DNA of 64,000 bases. It comes from Dastarcus helophoroides. Taxonomy: Eukaryota; Arthropoda; Insecta; Coleoptera; Bothrideridae. This document shows positions 25,140 through 37,100 of the stretch, piece by piece. The stretch's first letter is position 1. Each line of letters opens with the position of its first letter. The notes beneath the pieces were generated by a model. It did not search any database, was not told where the DNA came from, and saw only the letters and a list, made by a program, of their open reading frames with translations. The stretch lies in NCBI GenBank assembly GCA_028583605.1, contig CM053327.1, positions 34,156,126 to 34,220,125 on the forward strand, in the 5' to 3' direction. The translations under genes and the position numbers were made by a program.

Positions 25140-26560
25140 CTTAGTTGATCTATCGTGACCATAAACCAAGTTTAAAGTAGTCAAATACTGAACTTCGGTG
25201 AATCTAGTTTAGAAATTATGGTCAACTCCCGGACTTATGAAAACGAGTATGAAATACACGAGTATTAAAAATTGCTTTTGTTTGTGCTAATTAATGTGAA
25301 GGAACCCAAAAAAAAAACAATTTCTGTTCAACGTGAAGTTCTTGTGCCATTTATGTGACGTTTGCTATGGAATAAAAAGACAAGTACATTTTAAATGGTC
25401 TGATGATTTTATTTGATGGTTCGCTCTTATATGATTTAATTGATTTTCCTAAAATTTGAGAAAACACTTGTTCCTAATTTTGATTAATATGGGGTTGGGG
25501 GGAAGTGTACAAAAAAAAGAGAAAGGAATTTAAAATTCCACAACAAACGCGAATGAATGAGAAAGTCGTTGTTAGAAAATTATTATAGGACCGTTGTCTA
25601 CCAGTCTCAGTTTCAAAAAAAAAGAGAAAAAAACAAACACAAAGAGAATAGAAAGAAAAAGACGAAAACAAATAAAGCAAATTTGCTTCGAAAGTCTTCT
25701 ATTTTCTTAAGGTCGTTCTTCGGTGTTCTGCTCTTAGACGCTGAGTTTCCAGGGGTTCAGAAAATCGATAACACCCATCACCAAAGGCTCGGTAACTGAC
25801 AGCAGGCATCTATATTAGGATTTGCTGATGTACTGTAAGTTCTCGAAACGTGAAAAAAACAAGGAAAACCGGAACGGGTGTTGTAAGAAGGTTGTCTGAA
25901 GAACTTTCCAGACATAGACAAAGTCCTAACACATGTGAACCCATGGGTGTGCTCCGCGGAAACGCACGCCTTAACACTCTAGAAGGAGTAGTAACCTCTT
26001 CTGGTTCTTGTTCAGGTGTACTCGCCCGGTCTGCCTTATCCGTGGGTCCCCTCATCGGTTACACGTCCAAAAAAAAAGGACCTCCTATATAGGCAATGGA
26101 GAATTACAACACGGCGCGTCGCGATCGGGAAGCTTTTTGAAAAATTACTAATCTATAGATTTACTGCCAATATAAATTTACTAACGTAGGCGGACGAGCA
26201 TCAGCATCAGCTCCCGTTAGGGAGATGTTTTGATGAAAGGAATGAGAACTTCTTGCTAGTTTCTAACTTTAATTTAAATGTTTTTTTTTTATGCTAAGTC
26301 CAGCTTAGCCACTTTCTGAGCCAGAAACGCCCCCTTCTATTAGAACAGTAGCCGTAGAACTAGATGTAGTTTCGGAAGGGAAAATTCTGCTCAGAATGTT
26401 TTTAAAAATTGGAATAACTTTTCTAGTCTATTTTATGCTGGTTTGAGTTCGAGTGTTTGAGTTTGGTATGAGGAAAACAGAAGAAAAAAAAACACAAAGG
26501 AACAAGTAAACAAAAGCAAAGTGAGAAAGAGGGAGAGAGAGAGAGATCTGTAAGATTGAT
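25140..26560. other. Region with a GC-richer island, unassigned
   Basis: About 25700-26230 is clearly richer in G and C than its surroundings and has open frames on both strands (about 80 codons each) that match no family I know. It could be an unrecognised exon, a UTR or an old repeat. A short GA run lies at 26530-26548. Confidence 0.35.
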
Positions 26561-26567
26561 TCAACAT

Positions 26568-26753
26568 TTATGAATTTGATTTATTACGATAAATCACAAC
26601 TTCATTTCCAAGCTTGAGCTCCATTTTCTCGTAGCAGTATCCTTTGGATATTGTTAGCTCAAAGCTTTCAGCAGGAAACTGTATGCTTTGTGACGAATGC
26701 TTGAATATAGAAGCGACAAAACACACAAGAATTGGGGAATAAAAAACAGCCAT
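26568..26753 (-). CDS. Possible last exon of a small secreted-type protein
   Basis: On the minus strand an acceptor-like CTATTTTCAG is followed directly by ATG and an open frame of 61 codons. It starts MAVFYSPILVCFVASIF, hydrophobic and signal-peptide-like, continues to ISKGYCYEKMELKLGNE and stops at 26568-26570. I do not recognise the family, and no partner exon was found. This could be chance in an AT-rich region. Confidence 0.25.
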   Translation of the reverse strand: MAVFYSPILVCFVASIFKHSSQSIQFPAESFELTISKGYCYEKMELKLGNEVVIYRNKSNS

Positions 26754-27319
26754 CTGAAAATAGTTTGAGAACCTCTGTGTAGAAACTAACCAGCGAACAC
26801 TCACCGATAATCAGGTACAAAGGTTTGAAAACCTTTGAGTACTAGCTAAATGGTAAGCTGAGGAAAAAACCTTGCAATTGTTAGGGTAAAAACAAACTTT
26901 GAGAAATTAATAACCGACGCACCATATACGAGCGAAAGAATGAAACAAAGAATGTCAGATTATTTGTCCTTAATGAATTTTCTTAATTTTCTAAGGAAAT
27001 ATTTCTCTCAGATTTGTGTCCATCAAATTTAAACAAGTTGAAACAAACAGGTTCACTTTTATTTTGTTGTATTATGTTTAAGAACACTTGAAAACCACTG
27101 ACTGGAAATTTTGTCAATTTATATGTTGACCTATTATAATAAAATGTTAAGGACATTTGTTGTTTGAATTTGCTAACACTTCCCTGTCGACTCTACGAGC
27201 TGGGGTTACAATTTATTAAAATAAAATAATTTTAAACACAACGTAGACAAATTGGGTCCGAAAATCGAAGATAAATTATTCTTCGAAAAATTTTAACAAT
27301 GTGCAAAACTCGACAATTT

Positions 27320-28800
27320 AGAAAAACTACATAAAATCACGGCTGTTCATCACAACACCTTTGTTGTTAGAAAGTGTGAACAATTTACTTAGAACAGGAG
27401 TCAACCCTGGAGCGGACTTCTTAAGAACAATAGCGGGGATATCATCATCAGAAGCTTTCGAAGTGTGTTGAGCTCGGAAGGATCTTCTTGACTGTGCGTT
27501 GTCTAAAAACAACTTCAAGCATCAAAATGCCAATCTTAGGAAGAATAGAGAGTTCTGCGTTTCGACAATCAAGGGTGGAATTTTCAGTAAACCTTAAGAC
27601 TAGTAGGTCAGCCTTTTCCTTGGAAGTGGTCGCAATATTGTATTATCGAGTAAAGGTGGAAAATTTAAAGATATAAAATTCTTTCTGATCGACTTTCCAA
27701 ATCGCCAAAAGGAGCTGGAACCATTAGGACAGTGGAGCATTTTACAAACGAAATCAGCTTTTACCTCGTCAATAACATTTACAAAAATGTCGCGCATCTA
27801 CAAAGGTGGTCCGAGTCTCGAATAAAGGATTATTTCTCCAACGACGTTATGCGCGATTTTTGCAGAATACAGCTTGAGCACGTTTTTTTGCTGAACTAAG
27901 ATTCACTGAAGGCAGATTTCTTTTAGGAAAGGGGAATTGAGCATTTCATACCAACGTGGATACTTTCAGTGATTCGGCGACTGATGAAGGGTTGTCTGGG
28001 TCAGAGCAGACTCCATGGGAAAGATGCAAAGAAGTCTCCTAGTTCTTCCAAGTTTGCAGAGTTAAAGCGCCAAATCCTACGGGGCTGTGTCTGAGAAAGA
28101 GGTGATATATGAAGGGGGCGAGAGGCTGCTACAAGCTTTTGATCGAAATTTCCAAGCAGTGATGTCACAGTAATTTTATACGAATTTGGAGAATTTCTAA
28201 GGAAAAGAGTAGATTGAGTTGATGGGTATCTACATCAGGAATTCTTGTGGGTTCCTCAATCAATTACGATAGTCCACAAGTGAGGGCGAAAGCCTCTGCC
28301 ACCCTCTCTCTCTCTCGTCTGTTGGGGAAGAAAGCTTTAACCAAGGGGTATTGTGTACCTTAAATTCACGGAAAAAGGCAACCTCAGCTTTCGGATAATT
28401 CGTCTGTAGGTGAAAGAAGGTTACGGAAAGATAAGAGAAAAGCTGCCTGCATGAAGGATTGTTTGGAGACAAAGTGAACAAATGAATATTACTTCGCTTT
28501 TGGAGCAGATTTTCAACCAAATCAAATCATGATCATGAGATTCCAGTGCTTGTTCTTGTTGACAAGGCGGGTCGCTTCGCGTAAAAGCACAAATTCCCCT
28601 CTTGTGTCGAAATTTTTGTGTGTAGGTCGTAATTAGGGCAAAGCAAGTGGACCGTATTGATGGATGAAGAGCCTTGAATTTCTGTCAAAGACAGCAGATG
28701 GGGTCTATCTTTTAAAGGTGTTGATGAACCGAGTTTAGAATTTAGTTTAGCAAAATAACTAAGACATCTCAAAAAAGATGAAATTTTTTGGCATAAAACC
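27320..28800 (-). pseudogene. 5' part of a decayed LINE (endonuclease and start of RT)
   Basis: On the minus strand, from about 28700 downward, the fragments PHLLSLTEIQGSSS and FREFKVHNTPWL correspond to the endonuclease motifs (TE-type glutamate and the GDFN-type box) of jockey-like LINEs. At about 27420-27330, DDDIPAIVLKKSAPGLTPVL matches the segment that opens their reverse-transcriptase domain. Frames are broken throughout. It may belong to the same family as 21561-22990, but that is not shown. Confidence 0.7.
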
Positions 28801-28945
28801 ATTCGTCATTTTATGTAAGGCTTTCTGATTTTCCTCCCACTCGTTTTATCAGCAGCTCCCGCTTAGGTATTACTTTCTGAATTTGTCTTTATGTTTTTTT
28901 CTGGTGGAACGGACTGGTCCTTGGTTATCTTCAAAAATTGAAATA

Positions 28946-30217
28946 CCAGGCAACCAAAAAATTTGTGCGGTTTCGAAGGTTAAAAAATAGCAGCACATAA
29001 AATAGGTTTAACTTAGATTTATTCTAAAAAATTATCACTCTTAGCAAGTATTACCCTTTCTCATCTAGACACAAGATCATATATCCCATTTTTGTAAAAA
29101 TTTTGCTTTTGGGAATTGAAGGAGTGTATCACCTCGTTTTCCAAAACCTCTCTATTTTCAAATCGCCGATTCCGCATGTGGTTGTCCAAGGCCAAAAACA
29201 GGTGGTAGTCACTTGGAGCAAGGTCTGGAGAGTACAGAGGGTAAGATAGAACTTCCAATTGTAGTCACTCTATAGTTCCCCGCATGATTATTGACGTGTG
29301 AGGTCTTGCATTGTCCTGATGGTAGACAACACATTTTCTGTTTCCCAAAGCAGGATGTTTTTGACTTAGGGTGATCACATCTCTGTTAAGCTGTGCTGAG
29401 ATTTCAGCAGTAATGGTTTGTTCGCTTGGCAGAAACTCATAGTGAACTATACTTGCTGTAGTTCACCATACACATAACAGAATCTTTTGTTGGTGAATGT
29501 CTGGTTTAGCAGACAACGTCAGCGGATCTTTACTGGATAGCCAACGATATGAGCGCTGATTGTTGGAGTACATAATCCATTTTTCATCACACATTAACAT
29601 CCGGTCAAAAAACGACATTAAATTGTGGCGAGAAAGCAATGATGAACAGATTGTTAGGCGATGTAACTTGTTCGTTTCACTCAATTCATGTGGTACCCAT
29701 TTGCTTAACTTCCATCGTTTCCCAAGCAGGTGCAAATGTGTGCGAATACTTTCATCACTCACATTGAATTTTAAGGCAAGAGCTTGACATGTCTGACTTG
29801 AATCCTTCTTGATCGCCAGCTTGATATCGTCGTTGTTGATCATTGATGGTCTTTCGGAGCGAGGTTCATCTTCTAGATATTCATCTCCAGAGGCAAATTT
29901 CTTAAACCACTTCTGACTCATCCGTGCAGCTACAGTACCTTCCCCAAAAGCAGCACATATTTTACGACAAGCTTCTGTAGCGTTGGTACCAAGTTTGAAT
30001 TCATGAAGTAAACAAGCACGAATTATTGCATTTGACACGACCATAGTCTAGCAAAGATTTTGCACTTTAATTCAAAGTAATCTAACTTATCAAATACACT
30101 GAATGGTACTCCATACATAAGTTTTAACCTATATTCACCACTACATCCTGTTTACTAAATATAATTCATAAAATTAGACAATAAAGAAAAACCGCACGAA
30201 CTTTATTGGTTGCCTGG
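28946..30217 (-). mobile_element. mariner element (DD34D)
   Basis: A 1272-bp element with inverted ends CCAGGCAACCAA and its complement, flanked by TA at 28944-28945 and 30218-30219. It contains one transposase gene on the minus strand with premature stops. It is inserted inside a foldback repeat copy. Confidence 0.93.
29019..30044 (-). pseudogene. mariner transposase with three premature stops
   Basis: 342 codons including the stop, beginning MVVSNAIIRACLLHEFKLG. The N-terminal half has two helix-turn-helix units. The catalytic residues are seen in LMCDEKW, HQDNARPH and DLAPSDYHLF; 34 residues separate the last two, which defines DD34D mariner. One frame runs the whole length but is interrupted by TGA at 29463-29465, again shortly before 29258, and near 29061. 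At each place family members have tryptophan. Dead copy. Confidence 0.9.
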
Positions 30218-30257
30218 TACAAATCTTCTCCTCTAAAACCAAGAAAGATTACAAAGC

Positions 30258-33063
30258 CAGGGCTTCGAACCGTTATTTTTTTCGTTCCGGTTTTCGTTCC
30301 AGCAAAAAATTTATATCGGTTCAGTTCTGGTTTTCATTCCGACATTCCGGTTTTCGGTTCAGTTCCGGGCGACTCATTTTTTTGATTTTTTAAAAGTTTT
30401 TCGAATTATAAATTGATTTTTGAACATATTTTTTTTTTTAATATTACAATATGTAACTACTGCGACCTTGCCTAAAATTTAAGGAACATATTTTTTATTT
30501 TTAAGTTAAATAATCTTAAGCTGAAACCTTGAATTTTGAGTTTCATTTGAGTTCAAATTTCAAGAAAAACCTGAACTTTATAAAAAACTAAATCGAAATT
30601 TCGGGTTTAGAAATTTTAAGTTTAAGTTATTCTTCATTGTAGATTCTTGCTGATCAAAAACATTATCATTATTTACTTTATTTAACATTTCTACGTTAAA
30701 TATTTCCAAACTGGATCGCAGAAATGTTAGATTTAAGTTTAAACTCGGAATTTTCATAAAAATCTTAAATTATATACCCAAGACTTAAAAAGTTTTAGAA
30801 TGTAAGAAATTTGGCGATTAAAATCGAAAATTTGAGAGACTTTTCTTTCATAATTTAGGTTTTCTAGTGATGTTTTGACTTTAATGCGCTTTTTATAACA
30901 AAATTGGTTTTTGTTGTTTTGACTTTGTTTTCTTGAACTTTGGATTAAAAAGATCAAATTAAAAAAGTAAAAAAAAATGAAAGCGACCAAAAAATATAAA
31001 ATAAAAAGTTTTAAGTTGAGATGAAACAGTCAACATTTCGAAAAAAGAACTTCAAAATTTAATAGAAGAATTTTCAAAATTTTTACCTTAATTTAGAAAT
31101 ATTGACCTTAAACCCAAATATTCCATTTTTTTTCTGGAAATGTTGCTAAAGACTTTAGAATTTCTAAAAAAAGTAAAATTTTTTTGAAAGTTTTGGTAAG
31201 GTAAATACCTTCTTTCGATATTTTAACTTTTTTCTTTTGAAGTTTCAAATTTAAACTTGTTTGAACTTTTTATTATTATTTTTTCTCTAAAATTTCGACT
31301 TTAAATAAAATTTAGTCTTTCCTTAGCAAGTATAACCATTTTTATCGACATGTTGACTTTTATTCTTTAATTTTAGACATTTTTCTCAAAATTTTGAGTT
31401 AAAACTTGGACTATAAGTTTAGGTTAGGAATTGTCGACTTTTACCTTAAAAACTCAAAATTTCCAGGACTTGGAATTGTGAGATTAATTTTGAAAATTTG
31501 TTAATCATAAATTTAGCTAGGTTTTGCTCAAAATTTTAGACTTTTTTCAAGAACGACAATTTTTTTTGAAATTTGGATATTCTTTCGAGATTTTGAATTA
31601 AGATTCAAAATAAAAAATAACATAAAATATTTACAATCAAATTAGCACTTTTGCATTTGAAATCTAACTTCTGCTAATATTTTTGACGATAATTCGAAGT
31701 GTTTAATTTAAATCAATATTTTAAGCGTAAAAATAAAGAATCCACAAAAAATGCAATTTCAATTACTTCAATTTTCTATAGAAAAATGGATATTTTAAAA
31801 TCGACGACAAATTTTCTGAAAAAAAGCGAATTTCAATTTTAAAGACCAAATTATTGGAAAAATGTTAGCTGTATCTAAAAAGTTTGTGAAGAGATTTAAC
31901 ATTTTGAGATTCGATTTGTGACACAAACGTTCAAGAAGTTTCGCGAAAATAATATTTAAAAAACACACAATATTGACTTTGAAATTCATAACAATCTGAA
32001 AAAAATATTGCAATTTCGAGGCTAAAGTCGAAATCTTAAGAAAAAAATCAAAGTTTTCAGAATGAAAATTATTATTTTTGCGTAAACAAAATCGTTGGAA
32101 GTCATCATTTAAAGTTTACTCTAAAAATTTTGACCCCAATTTCGATCCCAGCTTTAAATTGGAATATAATGTTGTATTTTTTCCTGAAATTTCTACATAA
32201 AATTTAAAAATGTTAAGGTTAAATTTGAAATAGCGAGATTTGAGTGAAAATTTTAATAAAAAAATTATATCTTAGAATTTTAAGAAGTTTTAGAAAATCG
32301 GAAGTGCATAAATCATAAGAATTTAAATTTGGGATTTTGAAAAAAATTGAAATACTAAAAGAGGTGGAATTTGAAAGAAAATATTGGCCAAAAATCGAAA
32401 ATTTAAGTAGTAACTTTAAAAAATAGAGATATCTAGTTAGGAAAAGAAAATCGTAGTTTAAGGAAATAACTTAATTTGGAGATTTCTAAAAAAAAGTCAA
32501 ATTTCCAGAAAAACACGAATTTGCAAATAAAATTGTAAAGAAAGTTGAGTTTCCCTAGCTTGAATGAAAAACGCCCTACTGCTTCATTCTAAAGTTAGAA
32601 AGAAGGATATTTTTATTTTATTTTGAACTCGAAAGAGAAGAAAAGAATAATTTCGAATAATTTCCAGATAAAAGTCAAAATTTCAAAAAAAGTTCGAAAA
32701 TTTTGAAAAAAGATTCAAGCTGAAATTTAAAATTTTAATTTGGATTGAAATTTTGAGAATAAAGTCAATTTTTTCTGGAAATTGTTAGTTTCAATCTAAT
32801 TTTTTAAATAGAAATGAAAGACTGAAAGTAAACTTCTAATTTCGAGGTCAAAGTTGCAAAGATTTGTGAAATATTTTAAAAAAGTAATTGAAATTTCTAA
32901 GAAAAAAATTCCAAACTTAAGGGTAAAATAAAAACTGTTTTAAATACATAAATTCAACGAACCGAAATAAAGTGATAATTTTTTTTCGGTTTCGCTCAGG
33001 TTTTCGTTCCGACGAAAATAACGGTCTTTTTCGGTTCCGGTTTAGTTCCGGTTCGAAGACCTG
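30258..33063. mobile_element. hAT-like nonautonomous element, CAGGGCTTCGAACCG ends
   Basis: The left end is CAGGGCTTCGAACCG and the right end is the complement of CAGGTCTTCGAACCGG. The flanking octamers TACAAAGC (30250-30257) and TATAAAAC (33064-33071) agree in 6 of 8 positions, consistent with an aged 8-bp duplication. Subterminal CGGTTTTCGTTCC-type repeats occur at both ends. The interior is AT-rich with no transposase. Same end sequences as 45408-48139. Confidence 0.72.
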
Positions 33064-33199
33064 TATAAAACACAACAAAGGTTGCTCTAACGCGTTCCAA
33101 GCTATCATCTTCAGAGAGATACTCTCTTGATTAACCTTTGTTGTGTTTTTTAATATTTCTTGGTTTCAGAGGACAAGATTTGTATTTCAATTTTTGTCT

Positions 33200-33985
33200 T
33201 TATGTTGTTTCAGTGGACAAGTCTCGTTTCAAGCAACGTAAATGTGATATTTCCTTTGAGACGAATTGAAATATGTGCCAGTTAATTTCTTAGGAAGGAA
33301 ATATGTCATGAGAGTAAAAATGTGCCGCGGCACATCATTTTGTAATATATGTACATATTTTTAGGATATTATATTCCTGTAATGCAGCGCTGATTTGTCT
33401 GCGCACTCGATTTGAATTGCTTGCCACAGCCCGGAGCTAATTTTGGCGGCTCTAACATTGGGATGTTCTCGTGCATTTAATTGAGAAATATTCAGTTGTT
33501 TTACATTTTCCTTTTAATTATCAAGTGAAGGGGAGAGTATTTCATGGATATACGTCGTCTGGTAGGTAAAATAGCATCTTGGTTTGATTTTGAAGTTTTG
33601 TACTTACTAACATGAGGACATCGTGGAAATATGACATATTTTAGAAGTTTGCTGCTCTGTTAATAAAAAATAATTTTAAAAAATTACATCAGAAGGTGTG
33701 TATATGTGAGAAAGTTTCAAGTAACGAGCACCGGTCGCCGAAAAAAAAATGTCAAATTAATTTTGTTCTGAATGGAAACCAAAACAAACATCTTTGACAT
33801 CTATACTAAGTATACAATGAATTTTCATTGCTGACTCTATTTTTAGAAGCAAGAAATAAATCTACTTGTTAGTAGAAGCCAATAGATGTATATTATCGTT
33901 ATAAATATTGGCTTCAAACATCACAGTTACTTTTGATATTATGTATTGATAAGGCGTAATACTAATTAATTTTTTTTATTTATAG
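33200..33985. other. Non-repeat intergenic stretch
   Basis: Less repetitive than its surroundings. No gene was recognised apart from the possible small exon that follows at 33986. Confidence 0.4.
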
Positions 33986-34030
33986 CAAGTTCAACAATGA
34001 TACGTGTAGATGAAAATGACCCAGTTGGAG
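33986..34030 (+). CDS. Possible 45-bp exon
   Basis: A pyrimidine-rich TTTTTTTATTTATAG acceptor precedes 45 bases that end in GGAG followed by GTAAGT, a textbook donor. The frame is open and reads SSTMIRVDENDPVG, with an ATG at 33997. Its charged, low-Lys/Phe composition is unlike the AT-rich noise around it. It may belong to the kinase gene or to an unrecognised plus-strand gene. Confidence 0.4.
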
Positions 34031-34189
34031 GTAAGTTTAACAGAAAAATACATAAATATGATTCAGGGGCGCACCCAATTACTAAGGGGTGGAGGGGGAG
34101 TGCAGCGTAATCCCGAATTGGGATACTGGAAAATTGTAATTCTCTTGAAATTAAATTTCGATTTTTTTGAGAAAAAAAGAAGATGCAGA

Positions 34190-37100
34190 TGATAACTTGG
34201 CGTTTAAAGAAGAAAGATTAAAAAACACAACAAAGGTTGCTCCAACACGTTTCGACACCCAAATTATCATCTTCAGAGAGATACTGTACTGAGTATCTCT
34301 CGGAAGATGATAGCTTACCGTTAGAGCAACCTTTGTTGTGTTTTTTAACCTTTTTTGGTTTCAGGGGACAAGATTTGTATTTCAGTTCTCGAAATTTTAT
34401 TAATAAAATGAAAATTCAAAGAGTAATCTTGGAATGACCGGAAAAAACAGTCGAAATTCGTATTTTTCCCAAAATTAGTTTATTTTGTCAAAATTAAGCT
34501 AAATTTAATCAGAATTAGCATGAATAAAGCCGGAATCTTGACAAAAAAATAAAAAATTTGAAAAACTACTCAAAAATTTCAGATGATCTTCAAAAGGCTC
34601 TAACTTGGAGAAAAATCACCAAAGAAAAAAATGGATAAAAGGGAATTAAAGCTCCAAGATTCTAGTTCTCAGATTTTGAGCTCAACATTTTCTAGCTTGG
34701 GTAGTTTTTGATTAATTATACGGAAACCATGGGCAGAGAAAATGTTTCCAAATTTTTGTTTATCTTTAAAAAAGTCCACGGACTAATTTTTTTCCAGTAA
34801 ACTCATTAAAGAACTCTTCTTGATGATTTAATTCCCTTTAATTTGGTGGAACGGACTGGTCCTTGGTTATCTTCAAAAATTGAAATACAAATCTTGTCCC
34901 TTGAAACCAATAAAGATTAAAAAACATAACAAAGGTTGCTCTAACGCGTTTCGACGGCCAAGCTATCACCATCAGAGAGATACTGCACAGAGTATCTCTC
35001 TGAAGATGATAACTTGGCGTTAGAGCAACCTTTGTTGTGTTTTTTAATCTTTCTTTGTTTCAGGGGACAAGATTTGTATTTCAATTCTCGAAATTTTATT
35101 AATAAAATGAAAATTTAAAGTGTAATCGTGGAATGACCGGAAAAAACAGTCATTTTATCTATAGAAATTCTCTAGAGGAGACACCAGTTCAATCAAGATC
35201 CTTGAGCAGAATTTGTGCGAAATACGACAAGTTCCAAAATTAGAAAGTTCTTATTTCTTTTGAGATGCATTCAAACTAGAGTGTTCCAGACAAATCGACA
35301 CTTTGGAAAAACTATTTAACTTGTGTAATCCAAATTAAAATAAGGATGGTTGGTTTTTTTTGCATTTTTCTCAAAATACAGTTTTTTCTGGATGTCAGTT
35401 TTTATTTTGAAATTCCGCAGTAATTGTTTCTCAAAATTTCGATTTTTCTCGACATAAAATCTTTAATTTGTTTTAATTTGGTTGGTTTCCGACCATTGTA
35501 CGATGATTTTTGCTCGGTTTTATAGACGTTTAAAAAAAAATCATTTTTAACTTTGGTAACCATTAAAGATTAAAAAACACAACAAAGGTTGCTCTAACGC
35601 GTTTCGACAGCCAAGCTATTATCTTCAGAGAGATACTGTACTGAGTATCTCTCTGAAGATGATAACTTGGCGTTAGAAGAAGAAAGCTTAGGAAACACAA
35701 CAAAGGTAGCTCTAACGCGTTTTGACAGCCAAGCTATCATCTTCAGGGAGATACTGTACAGAGTATATCTTTGAAGATGAATGCTTGGCGTTAGAGCAAC
35801 CTTTGTTGTGTTTTTTAAACTTTCTTGCTTTCAGGGGACAATATTTGTATTTCAGTTATCGAAATTTCATTAATAAAATGAAAATTCAAAGAATAATCTT
35901 GGAATAATCGGAAAAAACAGTCGAAATTCGTATTTTTCTCAAAATTAGTTTATTTTGTCAAAATTAAGCTAAATTTGATCAACATTAGCATGAATAAACC
36001 CGGAATCTTGACAAAAAAATTAAAAATTTGAGAAACTACTCGAAAATTTTAGATGATCTTCAAAAGGCTCTAACTTGGAGAAAAATTATCAAAGAAAAAA
36101 ATGGAAAAAAGGGAATTAAAGCTCCAAGATTCTAGTTCTCAGATTTTCAGCTCAACATTTTCTAGCTTGGGTAGTTTTTGATTAATCATACGGAAACCAT
36201 GGGCAGGGAAAATGTTTCCAAATTTTTGTTTATCTTTAAAAAAGTCCACGGACTAATTTCTTTCCACTGATCTCATTAAAGAACTTTTCTTGATGATTTA
36301 ATTCCCTTTAATTTGGTGGAACGGGCTAGTCCTTGGTTATCTTCAAAAATTAAAATACAAATATTATCCCCAGAAATCAATAAAGATTAAAAAACGCAAC
36401 AAAGGTTGCTCTAACGCGTTTCGACAGCCAAACTACCATCTTCAGAGATATACTGTACAGAATATCTCTCTGAAGATGATAGCTTGGCGTTAGAGCAACC
36501 TTTGTTGTGGTTTTTAATCTTTTCTGGTTTCAGGGGACAAGATTTGTATTTCAATTTTCAAAATTTTATTAATAAAATGAAAATTCAAAGTGTAATCTTG
36601 GAATCATCGGAAAAAACAGTCATTTTATCTAAAGAAGGTTTCCATAGAAATTATGTAGAGAAGATACCAGCTCAATCAAGATCCTTCAGCAGAATTTGTG
36701 CGGAATATGACAAGTTACAAAATTAGAAAGTTCTCAATTTTTTTTGAGATGCATTTAAATTAAAATAAGGATGGTTGGTTTTATTTCTTCATTTTTCTCA
36801 AAATACAGTTTTTTCTGGATGTCAGTTTTTATTTCGAAACTCCGCAGTTATTATTTCTCAAAATTTCGATTTTTTTTCTCGAAATTCGCATTTTCCTCAA
36901 AATTTCGACTTTTTCCTCGACATAAAGTCTTTAATTTGGTTGGTCTCCGACCATTGTACGATGATTTTTGCTCAGCTTTATAGACGTTCAAAACAAAAAA
37001 ATCGTTTTTGACTTTGGTAATCAATAACTCGGGCAATAATGATCGTACAGAAAATGCGACTTGGAATTTGGAAACGGAAAGGCATTCTCTACAAATCCTA

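Larger units (their letters stand above)
28895..33197. repeat. Foldback repeat copy split by two insertions
   Basis: The left part (GGTCCTTGGTTATCTTCAAA to AATTGAAATA) ends where the mariner begins. The stretch TACAAATCTTCTCCTCTAAA to AGATTA lies between the two insertions. The rest (AACACAACAAAGGTTGCTCT to GATTTGTATTTCAA) follows the hAT-like element. Joined, they have the order of a normal array copy. Confidence 0.8.

Noticed and set aside
25810..26092. Overlapping open frames on both strands in a GC-richer island
   Set aside because: Neither shows a recognisable domain or convincing splice sites. Recorded only as an unassigned region.
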